Notes: generated by a model from the letters alone, not told the origin. A stretch of 64,000 bases of DNA from Alistipes sp. (GCA_017547175.1 JAFYQI010000011.1:53329-117328), one strand, 5' to 3'. Shown: positions 1 to 8,628, counted from the first letter of the stretch. Numbers and translations: made by a program.

Positions 1-204
1 AAGTACCGTTACTATGTCGAGCTACAGGAGGTAGGATCGATCGACGGTGTCGAGCGTGCCCTGCAGGAGCGTCTTGCCCAGGTTGAGGAGGCAACCGTAT
101 CGCTCCATGCCGATAAATCGGTTGTATGGGACGAGATTATCAAGGTGATGAATGTGGCCAAGCGTAACGGCTATAAACTGCACGCTGCCACGCAGCCCGA
201 ATAA
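1..204 (+). CDS. exbD: ExbD/TolR biopolymer transport protein (C-terminal 67 aa)
   Basis: Partial gene, open at the left edge in frame 1, stop TAA at 202-204. The visible 67 residues match the periplasmic C-terminal domain of ExbD: a DKS-x4-DEIIKVM-x7-GYKL pattern, where family members have a conserved Asp-Lys followed by a helix and a final 'GYK' strand. ExbD works with ExbB in the inner membrane to couple the proton gradient to TonB. The next gene, 12 bp downstream, encodes a TonB protein, which supports the call. The membrane helix with the proton-carrying Asp lies outside the window. Confidence 0.85.
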   Translation, partial: KYRYYVELQEVGSIDGVERALQERLAQVEEATVSLHADKSVVWDEIIKVMNVAKRNGYKLHAATQPE

Positions 205-216
205 CTCCTGCCTGTT

Positions 217-906
217 ATGTATTATTACGACCCGAACGACCGAAAACCCCGCCTTTGGGCAGTGGTGGTGACGCTGCTATATGCGGCGCTCATCGGTGTG
301 TCGTTTGCCTTTGTGTCGTTTGATTTCCGCCGTATCGAGGTGAAGGTGGGCGATGAGATTGAGATCGAACTATACGATCCACCTGTTCGCGAAACTCCGC
401 CTACGCCTGTGAAACCCTCGCCACAACCGCGCGTGCATGAGCAGGCTGCCGTTGAGGAGCAGACGGCTCAAGTCGAGGGAAAAGATGAGACGACTCGAAC
501 CCCAAATCCTCAAGCTCTCTTTAAGATGAATAAGGGTGGAGCGGATGAGCCCGAGAATGCCGGCAATCCCCACGCTAAGGAGGGCGAGGATAAGGCTTCG
601 GGCATAGGACCGGGATTAAATCCCGATGGTCTTGATCAGTTGGATAAAGGGCTTCAGGGACGCGGTCTGGCGGGTAACCTCCCCAAACCAACCTATCCGG
701 GATCGAAGAGTGGAAAGGTCCTTATTCGCGTGACGGTCAACAGCCAAGGTGCGGTGACGAGCGCCACGTTTGAACCTAAAGGCTCGACGACAAGTGATAG
801 CCAATTGGTTGAGGCTGCTATTGCAGCGGCCAAAAAGGCTCGCTTTACTGAGAGTCGTGCTACCGTGCAGGGAGGCACGATTACGTATCTTTTCCGTATG
901 GAATAA
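217..906 (+). CDS. tonB: TonB-family energy transducer
   Basis: 229 aa. A single N-terminal membrane helix (about residues 13-34) follows a short cytoplasmic stretch. A Pro/Glu-rich periplasmic linker (about 50-75) and a low-complexity Gly/Asp/Asn region lead to a C-terminal TonB-like domain (about 150-229) containing GKVLIRVTVNSQGAV and a YLF end strand. TonB proteins carry energy from ExbB/ExbD to outer-membrane receptors. The gene sits directly behind exbD and is followed after 1 bp by the DUF1573 gene, so the set is probably one operon. The C-terminal domain is short, as is common for Bacteroidetes TonB proteins. The receptor it serves cannot be told from sequence. Confidence 0.85.
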   Translation: MYYYDPNDRKPRLWAVVVTLLYAALIGVSFAFVSFDFRRIEVKVGDEIEIELYDPPVRETPPTPVKPSPQPRVHEQAAVEEQTAQVEGKDETTRTPNPQALFKMNKGGADEPENAGNPHAKEGEDKASGIGPGLNPDGLDQLDKGLQGRGLAGNLPKPTYPGSKSGKVLIRVTVNSQGAVTSATFEPKGSTTSDSQLVEAAIAAAKKARFTESRATVQGGTITYLFRME

Positions 907-907
907 T

Positions 908-1357
908 ATGGCTATGATGAAAAAACTACTGACTTTGTTGTTATTGCTGATCCCCTTGGCCTCGTTGCAAGCCAAAGAGAAGGGGCAGACGGCCGGTGCC
1001 GCGATTCGTCTTCACGCGACGCACCACAATTTTGGCGATACACCACGACGTGGCGGCGATCTGTCTTACGAGTTGCATTTCACGAACGAGGGAACGGCTC
1101 CGTTGATCCTTACGCGCGTTGTGACCTCATGCTCGTGTCTGAAGGCGCACTTTCATCGCCGTCCCGTGGCGGTGGGTGAAGAGGGGGTGATCCGCATTGT
1201 TTATGAGCCGCAGAAGAGTGAGCCGGGAACCTTTAGCAAGGTGGTACAGATCTACTCGAATGCCGAATCGGGTCGTGTGATCTTCACGGTGCAGGGTAAC
1301 TCGTTGGATGAGGACGGGGTAAAGAGTAAAGATAATAAAGAGAAGGTGAAGCGGTAG
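908..1357 (+). CDS. DUF1573 domain protein, secreted
   Basis: 149 aa. The first ATG after the tonB stop (1-bp gap) is chosen; an in-frame extension to 770 would lie inside tonB. ATG codons at 914 and 917 are also possible. A signal peptide (residues 1-21, ending near LQA) precedes an Ig-like DUF1573 domain with the family hallmarks HNFGD, a 'F.N.G..PL.L' strand, the cysteine motif TSCSCL, and YEP followed by G.F.K. The function of DUF1573 proteins is not established. They are exported and common in Bacteroidetes. The location between tonB and mtaD suggests co-expression only. Confidence 0.82.
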   Translation: MAMMKKLLTLLLLLIPLASLQAKEKGQTAGAAIRLHATHHNFGDTPRRGGDLSYELHFTNEGTAPLILTRVVTSCSCLKAHFHRRPVAVGEEGVIRIVYEPQKSEPGTFSKVVQIYSNAESGRVIFTVQGNSLDEDGVKSKDNKEKVKR

Positions 1358-1359
1358 CG

Positions 1360-2682
1360 ATGGAGATCTTACTGATAAAGGATGCCCTTGTGGTTCCGAT
1401 GACCGCCAAAGAGGGAGCGTGTAAATCGTTTCAGGCTTCGGTGGGTGTGGTCGGAAATCGGATTGTGTTGGTGAGCGACGAAGTGGATGTGGTGTCTAGC
1501 TTTTTGGACAAGCATCCCGATTGTCGGATCATGGACGGCAGCGGTAAAGCCCTGTTGCCCGGTTTGATCAATACGCATTGCCACGCGGCGATGACCCTGC
1601 AACGCAACCATGCCGACGATATTCCGTTGATGGCCTGGCTTAATGACCATATCTGGCCCTTTGAGGCTCGACAGACCAAAGAGGATATTGCTCTCGGCAT
1701 GACCCTCGGCATGGCCGAGATGCTGCTCGGCGGTGTAACGTCGTTTGTCGATATGTATTTCGAGGAGGACCATTGTGTGGAGGTGGTTGATCGAATGGGC
1801 ATGCGTGCCGTATTGGGATGCAGCTATTTCGATGCTACGATCGACGAGGTGTTGCAGTCGGCCGAACGAGCCGTGAAGGCGGCCGAAGGTAAAGAGCGTA
1901 TTCGTATCTCGATTGCGCCCCATGCTCCCTATACGGTTTCGGAGGAGAACTTGCAACGAGGTAAACGTTTTGCCGAAGAGCATGGCTTGGACTATATGGT
2001 CCATGCCGCTGAAACGCAGGATGAGTTAAACTATGTAGCCGACAAATATGCCACTACGCCCGTCCGTCTGCTCGATCGTTTGGGGGTGCTCGATCAGCGC
2101 ACCATCCTGGCCCATTGCGTTTGGGTAGACCAGGAGGAGATGGCCCTGATGCGTGAGCGTGGGGTTACCGTGTCGCACAACGCGCAGAGCAATATGAAGA
2201 TCTCGAGCGGTGTGGCTCCCATTGCAGAGATGTTGCGCGAGGGTGTTTGTGTGACGCTGGCTACCGATGGCTCGTCGTCAAATAACGACCTCGATATGTG
2301 GGAGGAGATGCGCTCGGCAGCCTTGTTGCAAAAGGTGACGACGATGGATCCGCTGAAATTGCCTGCCTATGAGGTGCTGAAGATGGCTACGGTAAATGGC
2401 GCTCGAGCCATGGGCCACGAGGGCGAGCTGGGTGTTATTCGCGAGGGCGCATTGGCCGATTTGATCTTGATCGATCTCGAAAAGCCCCACCTGCAGCCGA
2501 TTCATGATCCGGTGGCCGATCTGGTCTATTGTGGTAAGGCAAGCGATGTCGATACGGTGATTGTGGATGGCCGTGTGGTGGTCGAAAACCGTCAGATCAA
2601 AGGCTTAGATCTCAAGGCGCTCTATCGACAGGTAGCCGATTCCGTGCATCGCATTCTCAAAATCCAAAAAAAAGACCTATAG
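1360..2682 (+). CDS. mtaD: Amidohydrolase, 5'-methylthioadenosine/S-adenosylhomocysteine deaminase family
   Basis: 440 aa, of usual length for the MtaD/TrzN-type amidohydrolases. Metal ligands are visible in order: HCH (H73, H75), H215 in HAAET, H252 in AHCVW, and D303 in ATDGSSSNND. The family deaminates S-adenosylhomocysteine and methylthioadenosine to the inosyl forms, helping to recycle these nucleosides. It starts 2 bp after the DUF1573 stop and is the last gene of the exbD-tonB operon; its stop codon lies inside the terminator stem. Substrate choice within the family (MTA, SAH, or other adenosine derivatives) cannot be fixed from sequence. Confidence 0.85.
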   Translation: MEILLIKDALVVPMTAKEGACKSFQASVGVVGNRIVLVSDEVDVVSSFLDKHPDCRIMDGSGKALLPGLINTHCHAAMTLQRNHADDIPLMAWLNDHIWPFEARQTKEDIALGMTLGMAEMLLGGVTSFVDMYFEEDHCVEVVDRMGMRAVLGCSYFDATIDEVLQSAERAVKAAEGKERIRISIAPHAPYTVSEENLQRGKRFAEEHGLDYMVHAAETQDELNYVADKYATTPVRLLDRLGVLDQRTILAHCVWVDQEEMALMRERGVTVSHNAQSNMKISSGVAPIAEMLREGVCVTLATDGSSSNNDLDMWEEMRSAALLQKVTTMDPLKLPAYEVLKMATVNGARAMGHEGELGVIREGALADLILIDLEKPHLQPIHDPVADLVYCGKASDVDTVIVDGRVVVENRQIKGLDLKALYRQVADSVHRILKIQKKDL

Positions 2683-2706
2683 GACCAATTTCCTATAGGT
2701 CTTTTT
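2669..2706 (+). terminator. Terminator overlapping the mtaD stop codon
   Basis: A perfect 16-bp stem, AAAAAGACCTATAGGA (2669-2684) and TCCTATAGGTCTTTTT (2691-2706), with a 6-nt loop and A/T tracts at both ends. The mtaD stop (2680-2682) is inside the left arm. The A and T tracts make it work in both directions, so it can also serve glgB coming from the other strand. Confidence 0.85.
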
Positions 2707-2734
2707 CAACCCGGGTCAAAATAATTTTAACCTT

Positions 2735-4771
2735 CTATCGCTTGCGCAGATAAACCGTTGCCGTGCGAGCGACGTTGTAGATCTTCAGGCGCGGCCACTT
2801 TTTACCCTCCTCATCCTTGACGTTGAACGAGAAGTGCTCGCCTGTCATATCCACCGTGTCGTGGCCGCCGAAACGCTTCTCGTCGGTCGAGAGGATCGGT
2901 ACATATTTGCCGGCCTTCTGTACGGGCAGCTCGTAGTCGGGAATTGAGGCGGTGGGGTGCCAGTTGAATACGAAGAGCAGTTTGCCGTGCGAGAAGACGA
3001 TCGTCTTGTTCTGTTCGTCCATCTGGAGATTCCAGGCATAGCCATCCTCCAGCACTTTGTATTTCTTCATCAGCTTGACCATGGCACGATCGAAGTCACC
3101 CAAGAACGAATAACGCAGGAATCCGTTGGTCGAGAGCGACCACTGACGGCGGGCGTGGGCATAGCTCCAGTCGTTGCCCTCGCGCGGGAAGTCGATCCAT
3201 TCGGGATGACCGAATTCGTTGCCCATGAAGTTTAGGTAGGCCTGGCCACCCGTTGCGATGGTCATCAGGCGAATCATCTTGTGCAGTGCCATACCACGCT
3301 CGACGATTAGATTCTCCGAGGCGCGATTCATGTCGGTATACATCTCCTTGTCCATCAAACGGAATGCGATGGTTTTGTCGCCTACCAACGCCTGGTCGTG
3401 CGATTCGGCGTAGGCTACCGTCTTCACTTTGGGCAGACGGCCCGTCAATACGTCCCACATCTCCCAGATGTTCCAATCCTCGTCGGGAATATCCTTCAGC
3501 AACTTGATCCAGAAGTCGGGAATGGCCATGCCGAGTCGGTAGTCGAAGCCGACACCGCCCTCTTCAATGGAAATACACATGCCCGGCATACCGCTTACAT
3601 CCTCGGCAATCGTTATGGCTGAGGGGTTCAGTTCGTGAACGAGTTTGTTGGCCAACGTGAGGTAGCAGATGGCATCGGTATTGACACCCTCGTCGAAAAA
3701 CTTTTCGCGCGCATCAAAATCGGTATAGCCGTGGTGGTGGTAGAGCATCGAGGTGACACCGTCAAAACGGAAACCGTCGAAGTGGAACTCCTCCATCCAA
3801 TATTTGATGTTCGAGAGCAGGAAGTGCTGCACCTCGCGTTTGCCGTAATCGAAGATCATCGAGTCCCAATAGGGCTGGTAGCCTGCATCGCCCGCCTTCG
3901 AATAGTGGTGGTCGGTGCCGTCAAGCATATTGATTCCCTCGTTCAGGTTCTTTACGTAGTGTGCGTGTACGAGGTCCATAATGACGGCAATGCCCATCTC
4001 GTGCGCCTTGCGTATCAGCTCCTTCAGCTCTTCAGGTGTACCGCAGCGCGATGAGGGGGCATAGAAGCTCGAAACGTGGTATCCGAACGATCCGTAGTAG
4101 GGATGCTCGGCAATGGCCATTAACTGGATGGCGTTGTAACCGTTCTTCTTGACAATCGGGAGTACCTTCTTGGTGAATTCACGATAGGTGCCGACTCCGG
4201 CCTTCTCCTGCGCCATGCCGACGTGCGATTCGTAGATCATTAACGAACCGTTTTTCGAGGCGTCGAATAGGTCTCCCTGCCAATCAAAGGCCTCCGTGGG
4301 CCACCAAAATTGGGCCGAGAAGTTCTTCGTCTCCTCGTCCTGTACCACGCGCGTTGCGTAGGCCGGAATGCGGTCGTGCCAACCGTTCGGGCCATGGACA
4401 TGGATCTTGTAGAGCGAACCATGCGTCAAGCGGTCGCGGTACATCGCTGCCGGCAGAAAGATGCTCCATACACCAGCGGGATCCTTCTTCAATCGCAACT
4501 CGGTGCGTTGCCAATTGTTGAAATCGCCAAACAAATAGACATCCTGCGCTCCGGGCAGCCATTCGCGGAACCACCATCCGTCGAGCATGTCGTCCCACTG
4601 CCAGCCGTAGTAGCGATAGCCGTTGGCGTAGTCGGAAATCGATCCGTTGTGGGCTTCAATATCCTGCAACTTTGCTTGATAGCGTGCATGGCGTGCATCC
4701 ATTTCGGCAGCAACGGGTTGTAACCATTCATCTTCGGCCACGATGGGCAGTATCGGTTTTGTCTGATCCAT
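2735..4771 (-). CDS. glgB: 1,4-alpha-glucan (glycogen) branching enzyme
   Basis: 678 aa. An N-terminal CBM48-like domain (WFREWLPGAQDVYLFGDFNNW region) is followed by a GH13 barrel. Catalytic residues: nucleophile D337 in DGFRFDGV, acid/base E390 in IAEDVSG, and D459 in AYAESHDQ. The layout resembles the eukaryote-type GH13_8 branching enzymes. It makes alpha-1,6 branches in glycogen. An in-frame extension to 4822 would run across the promoter at 4792-4823, so the ATG at 4771 (or 4777) is chosen. The gene stands alone, convergent with mtaD, with no other glycogen gene beside it. Confidence 0.9.
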   Translation of the reverse strand: MDQTKPILPIVAEDEWLQPVAAEMDARHARYQAKLQDIEAHNGSISDYANGYRYYGWQWDDMLDGWWFREWLPGAQDVYLFGDFNNWQRTELRLKKDPAGVWSIFLPAAMYRDRLTHGSLYKIHVHGPNGWHDRIPAYATRVVQDEETKNFSAQFWWPTEAFDWQGDLFDASKNGSLMIYESHVGMAQEKAGVGTYREFTKKVLPIVKKNGYNAIQLMAIAEHPYYGSFGYHVSSFYAPSSRCGTPEELKELIRKAHEMGIAVIMDLVHAHYVKNLNEGINMLDGTDHHYSKAGDAGYQPYWDSMIFDYGKREVQHFLLSNIKYWMEEFHFDGFRFDGVTSMLYHHHGYTDFDAREKFFDEGVNTDAICYLTLANKLVHELNPSAITIAEDVSGMPGMCISIEEGGVGFDYRLGMAIPDFWIKLLKDIPDEDWNIWEMWDVLTGRLPKVKTVAYAESHDQALVGDKTIAFRLMDKEMYTDMNRASENLIVERGMALHKMIRLMTIATGGQAYLNFMGNEFGHPEWIDFPREGNDWSYAHARRQWSLSTNGFLRYSFLGDFDRAMVKLMKKYKVLEDGYAWNLQMDEQNKTIVFSHGKLLFVFNWHPTASIPDYELPVQKAGKYVPILSTDEKRFGGHDTVDMTGEHFSFNVKDEEGKKWPRLKIYNVARTATVYLRKR

Positions 4772-4791
4772 AATCATGCAGTTTAGTGTAC

Positions 4792-4823
4792 CAAATATAG
4801 GAAAAAGAATCCTAAACGGCAAA
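4792..4823 (-). promoter_or_regulatory. glgB promoter, full Bacteroidetes type
   Basis: On the minus strand TTTG (4820-4823), 20 nt, then TATATTTG (4792-4799), matching -33 TTTG / -7 TAnnTTTG. It fixes the glgB start downstream at 4771/4777. Confidence 0.8.
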
Positions 4824-4925
4824 CGAATCCGAAAAAAATAGAATTCGGTCGAGGTGATAGGTGTTGTGGTTAGGACTGTTTTTAAGTTTGATTGCCCGCT
4901 TTACCCCGAATTTTAAGGTTGAATG

Positions 4926-4957
4926 TTTTTATATCTTAATTCTTTTTGCTATTTTTG
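4926..4957 (+). promoter_or_regulatory. Promoter of the peptide transporter gene
   Basis: TATTTTTG at 4950-4957 fits TAnnTTTG. The -33 position has only T-rich sequence (TTTTT around 4926-4930) instead of TTTG. It leaves a leader of about 60 nt rich in A and T before the ATG at 5021. Confidence 0.55.
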
Positions 4958-5020
4958 TCCTCGTTGAGAAATGAAGAACAACAAACAATAAATTTTTAAT
5001 AAACACCAAAATTCTTTTCT

Positions 5021-6580
5021 ATGTTCAAAGGACATCCTAAAGGTCTTCTGGCCGCGGCTTTGAGTAATATGGGTGAGCGTTTCGGCTACTATATTATGAA
5101 CGCGGTGTTGGTGCTGTTCCTCTGCTCGAAGTTCGGTCTGAATGAGGCAGTCAGCGGCACGATTTATTCGGTATTCTATGCAGGTATCTACCTGCTGGCA
5201 TTGGTGGGTGGTTACATTGCTGACCACACGCAGAACTACAAGGCTACGATTAAGTCGGGTCTGGTGGTGATGGCTACGGGTTATGTGATTCTCTCGGTGC
5301 CCATCCTGGCTACGGCCGGTAATACGACGTGGTTGCTCACGCTGACCTGCTTTGCCCTCTTTATGATCGCCTTCGGTAACGGTCTGTTCAAGGGTAACCT
5401 GCAGGCTATCGTGGGTCAGATGTACGATAACTTCGAGGCTGAGGCTGCCAAGGTGAGCCCCGCCGCTCTGGCTGAGGCGAAGAGCAAGCGTGACTCGGGT
5501 TTCCAGATTTTCTACGTATTTATCAACGTAGGTGGTCTGATCGCTCCGTTCGTGGCTCCGCTGCTCCGTTCGTGGTGGCTGGAGACCAACAACATGGTTT
5601 ACAACGCGCAGCTACCCGCCCTCTGCCACGAGTATATCGAGACGGCTGCCGCTATGGCTCCCGAGGCATTGGCTAACCTGCAGCAGCTCATGACGGCTGC
5701 CGGTGGTAACATCGCCGACCTCGCCGCTTCGTGCCAGCAGTATCTGCAGATCTTCAACGAGGGTATCCACTACTCGTTCATCGCATCGGTTGCAGCCATG
5801 CTGATTTCGCTGACGATCTTCTTCTTCTCGCAGAAGATGTTCCCGACGCCGGCCAAGAAGGAGAAGCTCGCTTCGGTTGAGTACACTCCCGAGGAGAAGG
5901 CTGCTGCCGCTAAGGAGATCAAGCAGCGTCTGTATGCGCTCTTTGCTGTGCTGGGTGTGGTGATTTTCTTCTGGTTCTCGTTCCACCAGAACGGTATGTC
6001 GCTCTCGTTCTTTGCCCGTGACTTCGTCGATTCGTCGGCTGTGGCTCCCGAGGTATGGCAGGCTATCAACCCCTTCTTCGTGATCGTTTTGACGCCGGTT
6101 ATCATGGCTATCTTCGCCGCTCTGAGCCGTCGTGGTAAGGAGATTTCGACCCCGCGTAAGATCGCTATCGGTATGTTCATCGCCGGTTTGGCCTTCTTGT
6201 TCCTGGCTATCTACTCGTTCGTGGTAGGTTATCCTTCGGCTGACGCTTACAAGGCCCTCCCGATCGCAGAGCAGATGGCCGGTAAGGCGCACTGGTGGGT
6301 GCTGATCGCTGTTTACTTCTTCCTTACCGTGGCCGAGCTCTTTATCTCGCCGCTGGGTCTGTCGTTTGTATCGAAGGTGGCTCCCAAGCACCTGCTTGGT
6401 CTGTGCCAGGGTCTGTGGCTGGGTGCTACGGCACTTGGTAACCTCATGCTCTGGGTTGGCCCGCTGATGTACAACGCATGGCCTATCTGGCAGTGCTGGA
6501 CCGTATTCCTCGTAGTCTGCCTCATTTCGATGGGTGTGATGTTTGGAATGGTGAAGTGGTTGGAGCGCGTAACCAAATAA
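5021..6580 (+). CDS. POT-family proton-coupled oligopeptide transporter
   Basis: 519 aa, polytopic inner-membrane protein of the major facilitator superfamily. POT hallmarks: N-terminal MGERFGYY (the E-R-x-x-Y motif of helix 1) and FYVFINVGGLIAP (the FYxxINxG motif). A long polar segment (about residues 190-250) sits between helices in mid-protein, and more hydrophobic helices follow to the C-terminus. POT transporters import di- and tripeptides with protons. It is a single-gene unit with its own promoter, followed 2 bp later by a palindromic repeat. Codon use is strongly biased, suggesting high expression. Substrate specificity is inferred from the family only. Confidence 0.88.
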   Translation: MFKGHPKGLLAAALSNMGERFGYYIMNAVLVLFLCSKFGLNEAVSGTIYSVFYAGIYLLALVGGYIADHTQNYKATIKSGLVVMATGYVILSVPILATAGNTTWLLTLTCFALFMIAFGNGLFKGNLQAIVGQMYDNFEAEAAKVSPAALAEAKSKRDSGFQIFYVFINVGGLIAPFVAPLLRSWWLETNNMVYNAQLPALCHEYIETAAAMAPEALANLQQLMTAAGGNIADLAASCQQYLQIFNEGIHYSFIASVAAMLISLTIFFFSQKMFPTPAKKEKLASVEYTPEEKAAAAKEIKQRLYALFAVLGVVIFFWFSFHQNGMSLSFFARDFVDSSAVAPEVWQAINPFFVIVLTPVIMAIFAALSRRGKEISTPRKIAIGMFIAGLAFLFLAIYSFVVGYPSADAYKALPIAEQMAGKAHWWVLIAVYFFLTVAELFISPLGLSFVSKVAPKHLLGLCQGLWLGATALGNLMLWVGPLMYNAWPIWQCWTVFLVVCLISMGVMFGMVKWLERVTK

Positions 6581-6582
6581 TC

Positions 6583-6698
6583 TTTTCGATTTTATAGGGC
6601 ATATTTGCACTTGCTCTCGCGAGGCGCGAATGGGAAATACACATAGTATATCCCATCCGCGCCTCACTTTGTTTAAGTACAAATCTGCACCTCTAAAA
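6583..6698. repeat. Palindromic repeat element, copy 1 (~116 bp)
   Basis: The two halves are imperfect inverted repeats around a centre near 6643: TTTTATAGGGCATATTTGCACTT on the left (in shorter runs) mirrors the right end at 6670-6698, and the inner arms contain GAGGCGCGAATGGG and CCCATCCGCGCCTC. The whole can fold into one long hairpin. A second copy in the same orientation lies at 8424-8540 with roughly 85% identity by eye. Both copies begin 2-3 nt after a stop codon. No open reading frame is inside. Confidence 0.8.
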
Positions 6699-6718
6699 CC
6701 CTGCTAAGAGCAGGGCTT
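6699..6718 (+). terminator. Short hairpin after the repeat
   Basis: CCCTGC (6699-6704), loop TAAGA, GCAGGG (6710-6715), then CTTTG. The stem is short and the T run is weak, so termination is only possible, not certain. It abuts the palindromic repeat. Confidence 0.4.
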
Positions 6719-6808
6719 TGTGTAGAGTTAGACAGCATTAAAATATGTATGTGTTACGTATGCCTCGCTTCAAAAGCCGGCTTTGTTTTCATTTTCCATT
6801 TTTATCAT

Positions 6809-6816
6809 TAAATTTG
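6809..6816 (+). promoter_or_regulatory. -7 element of the MBL/SDR operon
   Basis: TAAATTTG matches TAnnTTTG. A TTTG at 6782-6785 lies 23 nt upstream, slightly far for -33, within a perfect palindrome AAAGCCGGCTTT (6773-6784). Only 4 nt separate the element from the ATG at 6821, so the message would be leaderless or nearly so. Confidence 0.5.
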
Positions 6817-6820
6817 TGAT

Positions 6821-7603
6821 ATGAAACTCACTTTCCTTGGAACAGGAACCTCGCAGGGGGTGCCGTTGATTGGGTGTCGATGCGCTGTTTGCCAATCGAC
6901 CGATCCGCGCGATCGGCGTTTGCGTACCTCGGCGATGGTCGAGTGGCGGGGTGTTCGACTGGTGATTGATGCAGGACCGGATTTTCGCTATCAACTGTTG
7001 CGTGCCGGTGTAAGCCGTTTGGACGGCATCCTCTTAACACACGAACATAAAGACCATATTGGTGGGCTGGATGATGTGCGGGCGCTCAATTTTGTCGATT
7101 ATCCCACCGTGCGACCAATCGATATTTATGCAACATCACGCACGTTGCAAACCGTGAAAAAGGATTTCGATTACGCATTTGTGGCTGATAAATATCGCGG
7201 AGTTCCCGAGATACGCCTCCATGCCATCTCGCAGAGTGAGCCATTCCGTATCGGACCGACCTTCATCATCCCCATTGCAGGTCAACATTCGCCCCGCTTT
7301 GAGGTGACAGGCTTCCGCTTTGGTAAGTTGGCCTATTTGACCGACTTCAAGACTATCGAGGAGGGTGAACTGAAAAAGCTGAAAGGGGTTGAGGTACTTG
7401 TGATCAATGCGTTGCGATTTGAGGAGCATGACTCGCATCTGCATGTGGAGAGGGCGTTGGAACTTATTCGTCAAATTGCACCTAAACGAGCCTTGTTGAC
7501 CCATATGTCCCACGAAATGGGTTTATATGCCGAAACCAATCCGCGTTTGCCCGAAGGGGTTGAGCTGGCTTACGATACGTTGGAAGTAGAAATAGACGAC
7601 TGA
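6821..7603 (+). CDS. MBL-fold metallo-hydrolase (PhnP-like)
   Basis: 260 aa. Metallo-beta-lactamase fold with an N-terminal FLGTGTSQGVP strand-loop, a Cys-containing segment (IGCRCAVC) as in PhnP-type phosphodiesterases, and the metal motif THEHKDHIGGLDD (HxHxDH). A further His in AGQHSP and one in LLTHMSHEM complete the usual ligand set. The family hydrolyses phosphodiesters such as cyclic phosphates, but the substrate here is unknown. The following SDR gene starts 1 bp after the stop, so the two are co-translated. Confidence 0.82.
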   Translation: MKLTFLGTGTSQGVPLIGCRCAVCQSTDPRDRRLRTSAMVEWRGVRLVIDAGPDFRYQLLRAGVSRLDGILLTHEHKDHIGGLDDVRALNFVDYPTVRPIDIYATSRTLQTVKKDFDYAFVADKYRGVPEIRLHAISQSEPFRIGPTFIIPIAGQHSPRFEVTGFRFGKLAYLTDFKTIEEGELKKLKGVEVLVINALRFEEHDSHLHVERALELIRQIAPKRALLTHMSHEMGLYAETNPRLPEGVELAYDTLEVEIDD

Positions 7604-7604
7604 T

Positions 7605-8420
7605 ATGAAGAACTTTAACGATAAAACCATCGTGGTGACGGGTGCTTCGTCGGGTATTGGCGAGGCGTTGGCACGCGAATTTGCCGCATTGGGAGCCAAT
7701 GTGGTCATGGGCGCACGCAGCATCCAGAAGTTGCAACTTATTGCCGGTGAGATTCGCAACAAGGGTGGCAAGGTGGCCTACTGCGGTTGTGATGTGGTAA
7801 AGGAGAGCGACTGCAAGGAGTTGATTGATACTGCTGTCAAGGAGTTTGGTAGGGTAGATATCCTGATTTGCAACGCAGGACTCTCGATGCGCGCCATCTT
7901 TGACGAGGTCGATCTGGAGGTGCTGCATCGCCTGATGGATGTCAACTTCTGGGGTACGGTGAACTGCTGCAAATACGCACTTCCCTACCTGCAACAGGCC
8001 AAAGGATCGATTGTCGGTATCTCCTCGGTGGCGGGTCTGCATGGTCTGCCCGGTCGCACGGGTTACTCGGCCTCGAAGTATGCCATGACGGGCTTCCTCG
8101 AAACGCTCCGCATCGAGAACCTCAAGAAGGGGCTGCATGTGATGGTTGCCTGCCCCGGCTTTACTGCCTCCAATGTGCGCTTCTCGGCCCTTACGGCTGA
8201 TGGCACCCAGCAGGGTGAGACTCCGCGCAACGAGGAGAAGATGATGACAGCCGAGGAGGTTGCCAAAATCGTCGTGCGCGGCATTCAGCGTCGTAAGCGT
8301 CTTTGCTTGATGGAGATTGAGGGTCGAGCCACCCATTTCGTCAAGAAGTTCGCCCCCGCCTTCCTCGACAAGATGTTCTACTACGTCATGTCGAAGGAGC
8401 CCAACTCACCCTTCAAATAG
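7605..8420 (+). CDS. Short-chain dehydrogenase/reductase
   Basis: 271 aa, classical SDR. Cofactor-binding TGASSGIG is near residues 13-20, NAG is in the central sheet, and the catalytic site reads S in GISSVAG with YSASKYA (Tyr-x3-Lys). The longer C-terminal helix region after residue 200 resembles the membrane-associated DHRS7-like subgroup rather than FabG. It oxidises or reduces a hydroxyl/keto group with NAD(P); the substrate cannot be read from sequence. It forms a two-gene unit with the MBL hydrolase. The stop is followed directly by palindromic repeat copy 2. Confidence 0.83.
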   Translation: MKNFNDKTIVVTGASSGIGEALAREFAALGANVVMGARSIQKLQLIAGEIRNKGGKVAYCGCDVVKESDCKELIDTAVKEFGRVDILICNAGLSMRAIFDEVDLEVLHRLMDVNFWGTVNCCKYALPYLQQAKGSIVGISSVAGLHGLPGRTGYSASKYAMTGFLETLRIENLKKGLHVMVACPGFTASNVRFSALTADGTQQGETPRNEEKMMTAEEVAKIVVRGIQRRKRLCLMEIEGRATHFVKKFAPAFLDKMFYYVMSKEPNSPFK

Positions 8421-8423
8421 TTT

Positions 8424-8540
8424 TTTTCGATTTTATAGGGCATATTTGCACTTGCACTTGCGAGGCACGAATGGGAAATACGCTTAAGTATTCCCCATCC
8501 GAGCCTCACTTCGTTTAAGCACAAATCTGCTCCTCTAAAA
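8424..8540. repeat. Palindromic repeat element, copy 2 (~117 bp)
   Basis: Same sequence family and orientation as 6583-6698. The outer ends (TTTTCGATTTTATAGGGC and CTCTAAAA) are unchanged between copies; differences fall mostly near the centre loop and in the inner arms, and at least one (GCGCG to GCACG) breaks a stem pair rather than preserving it. It starts 3 nt after the SDR stop. Confidence 0.8.
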
Positions 8541-8560
8541 TCAAAAAACGGTCGTGCTAA

Positions 8561-8610
8561 TGATCCCTTAGCTTCCTTTAGTTTCCTTTAGTCGCCCTTA
8601 GCCGCCTTTC
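8561..8610. repeat. 10-bp periodic degenerate repeat
   Basis: Five successive 10-bp units end in CCTTA, CCTTTA, CCTTTA, CCCTTA and CCTTTC (e.g. GCTTCCTTTA, GTTTCCTTTA, GTCGCCCTTA). It lies between repeat copy 2 and the end of the yqaA gene and is non-coding. Confidence 0.6.
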
Positions 8611-8628
8611 TTTCCTCTTGGGCTTTTG

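Noticed and set aside
5612..6682. 356-codon minus-strand frame over the peptide transporter
   Set aside because: Rich in Arg, His and Gln, no domain; the plus-strand protein is a clear POT transporter.
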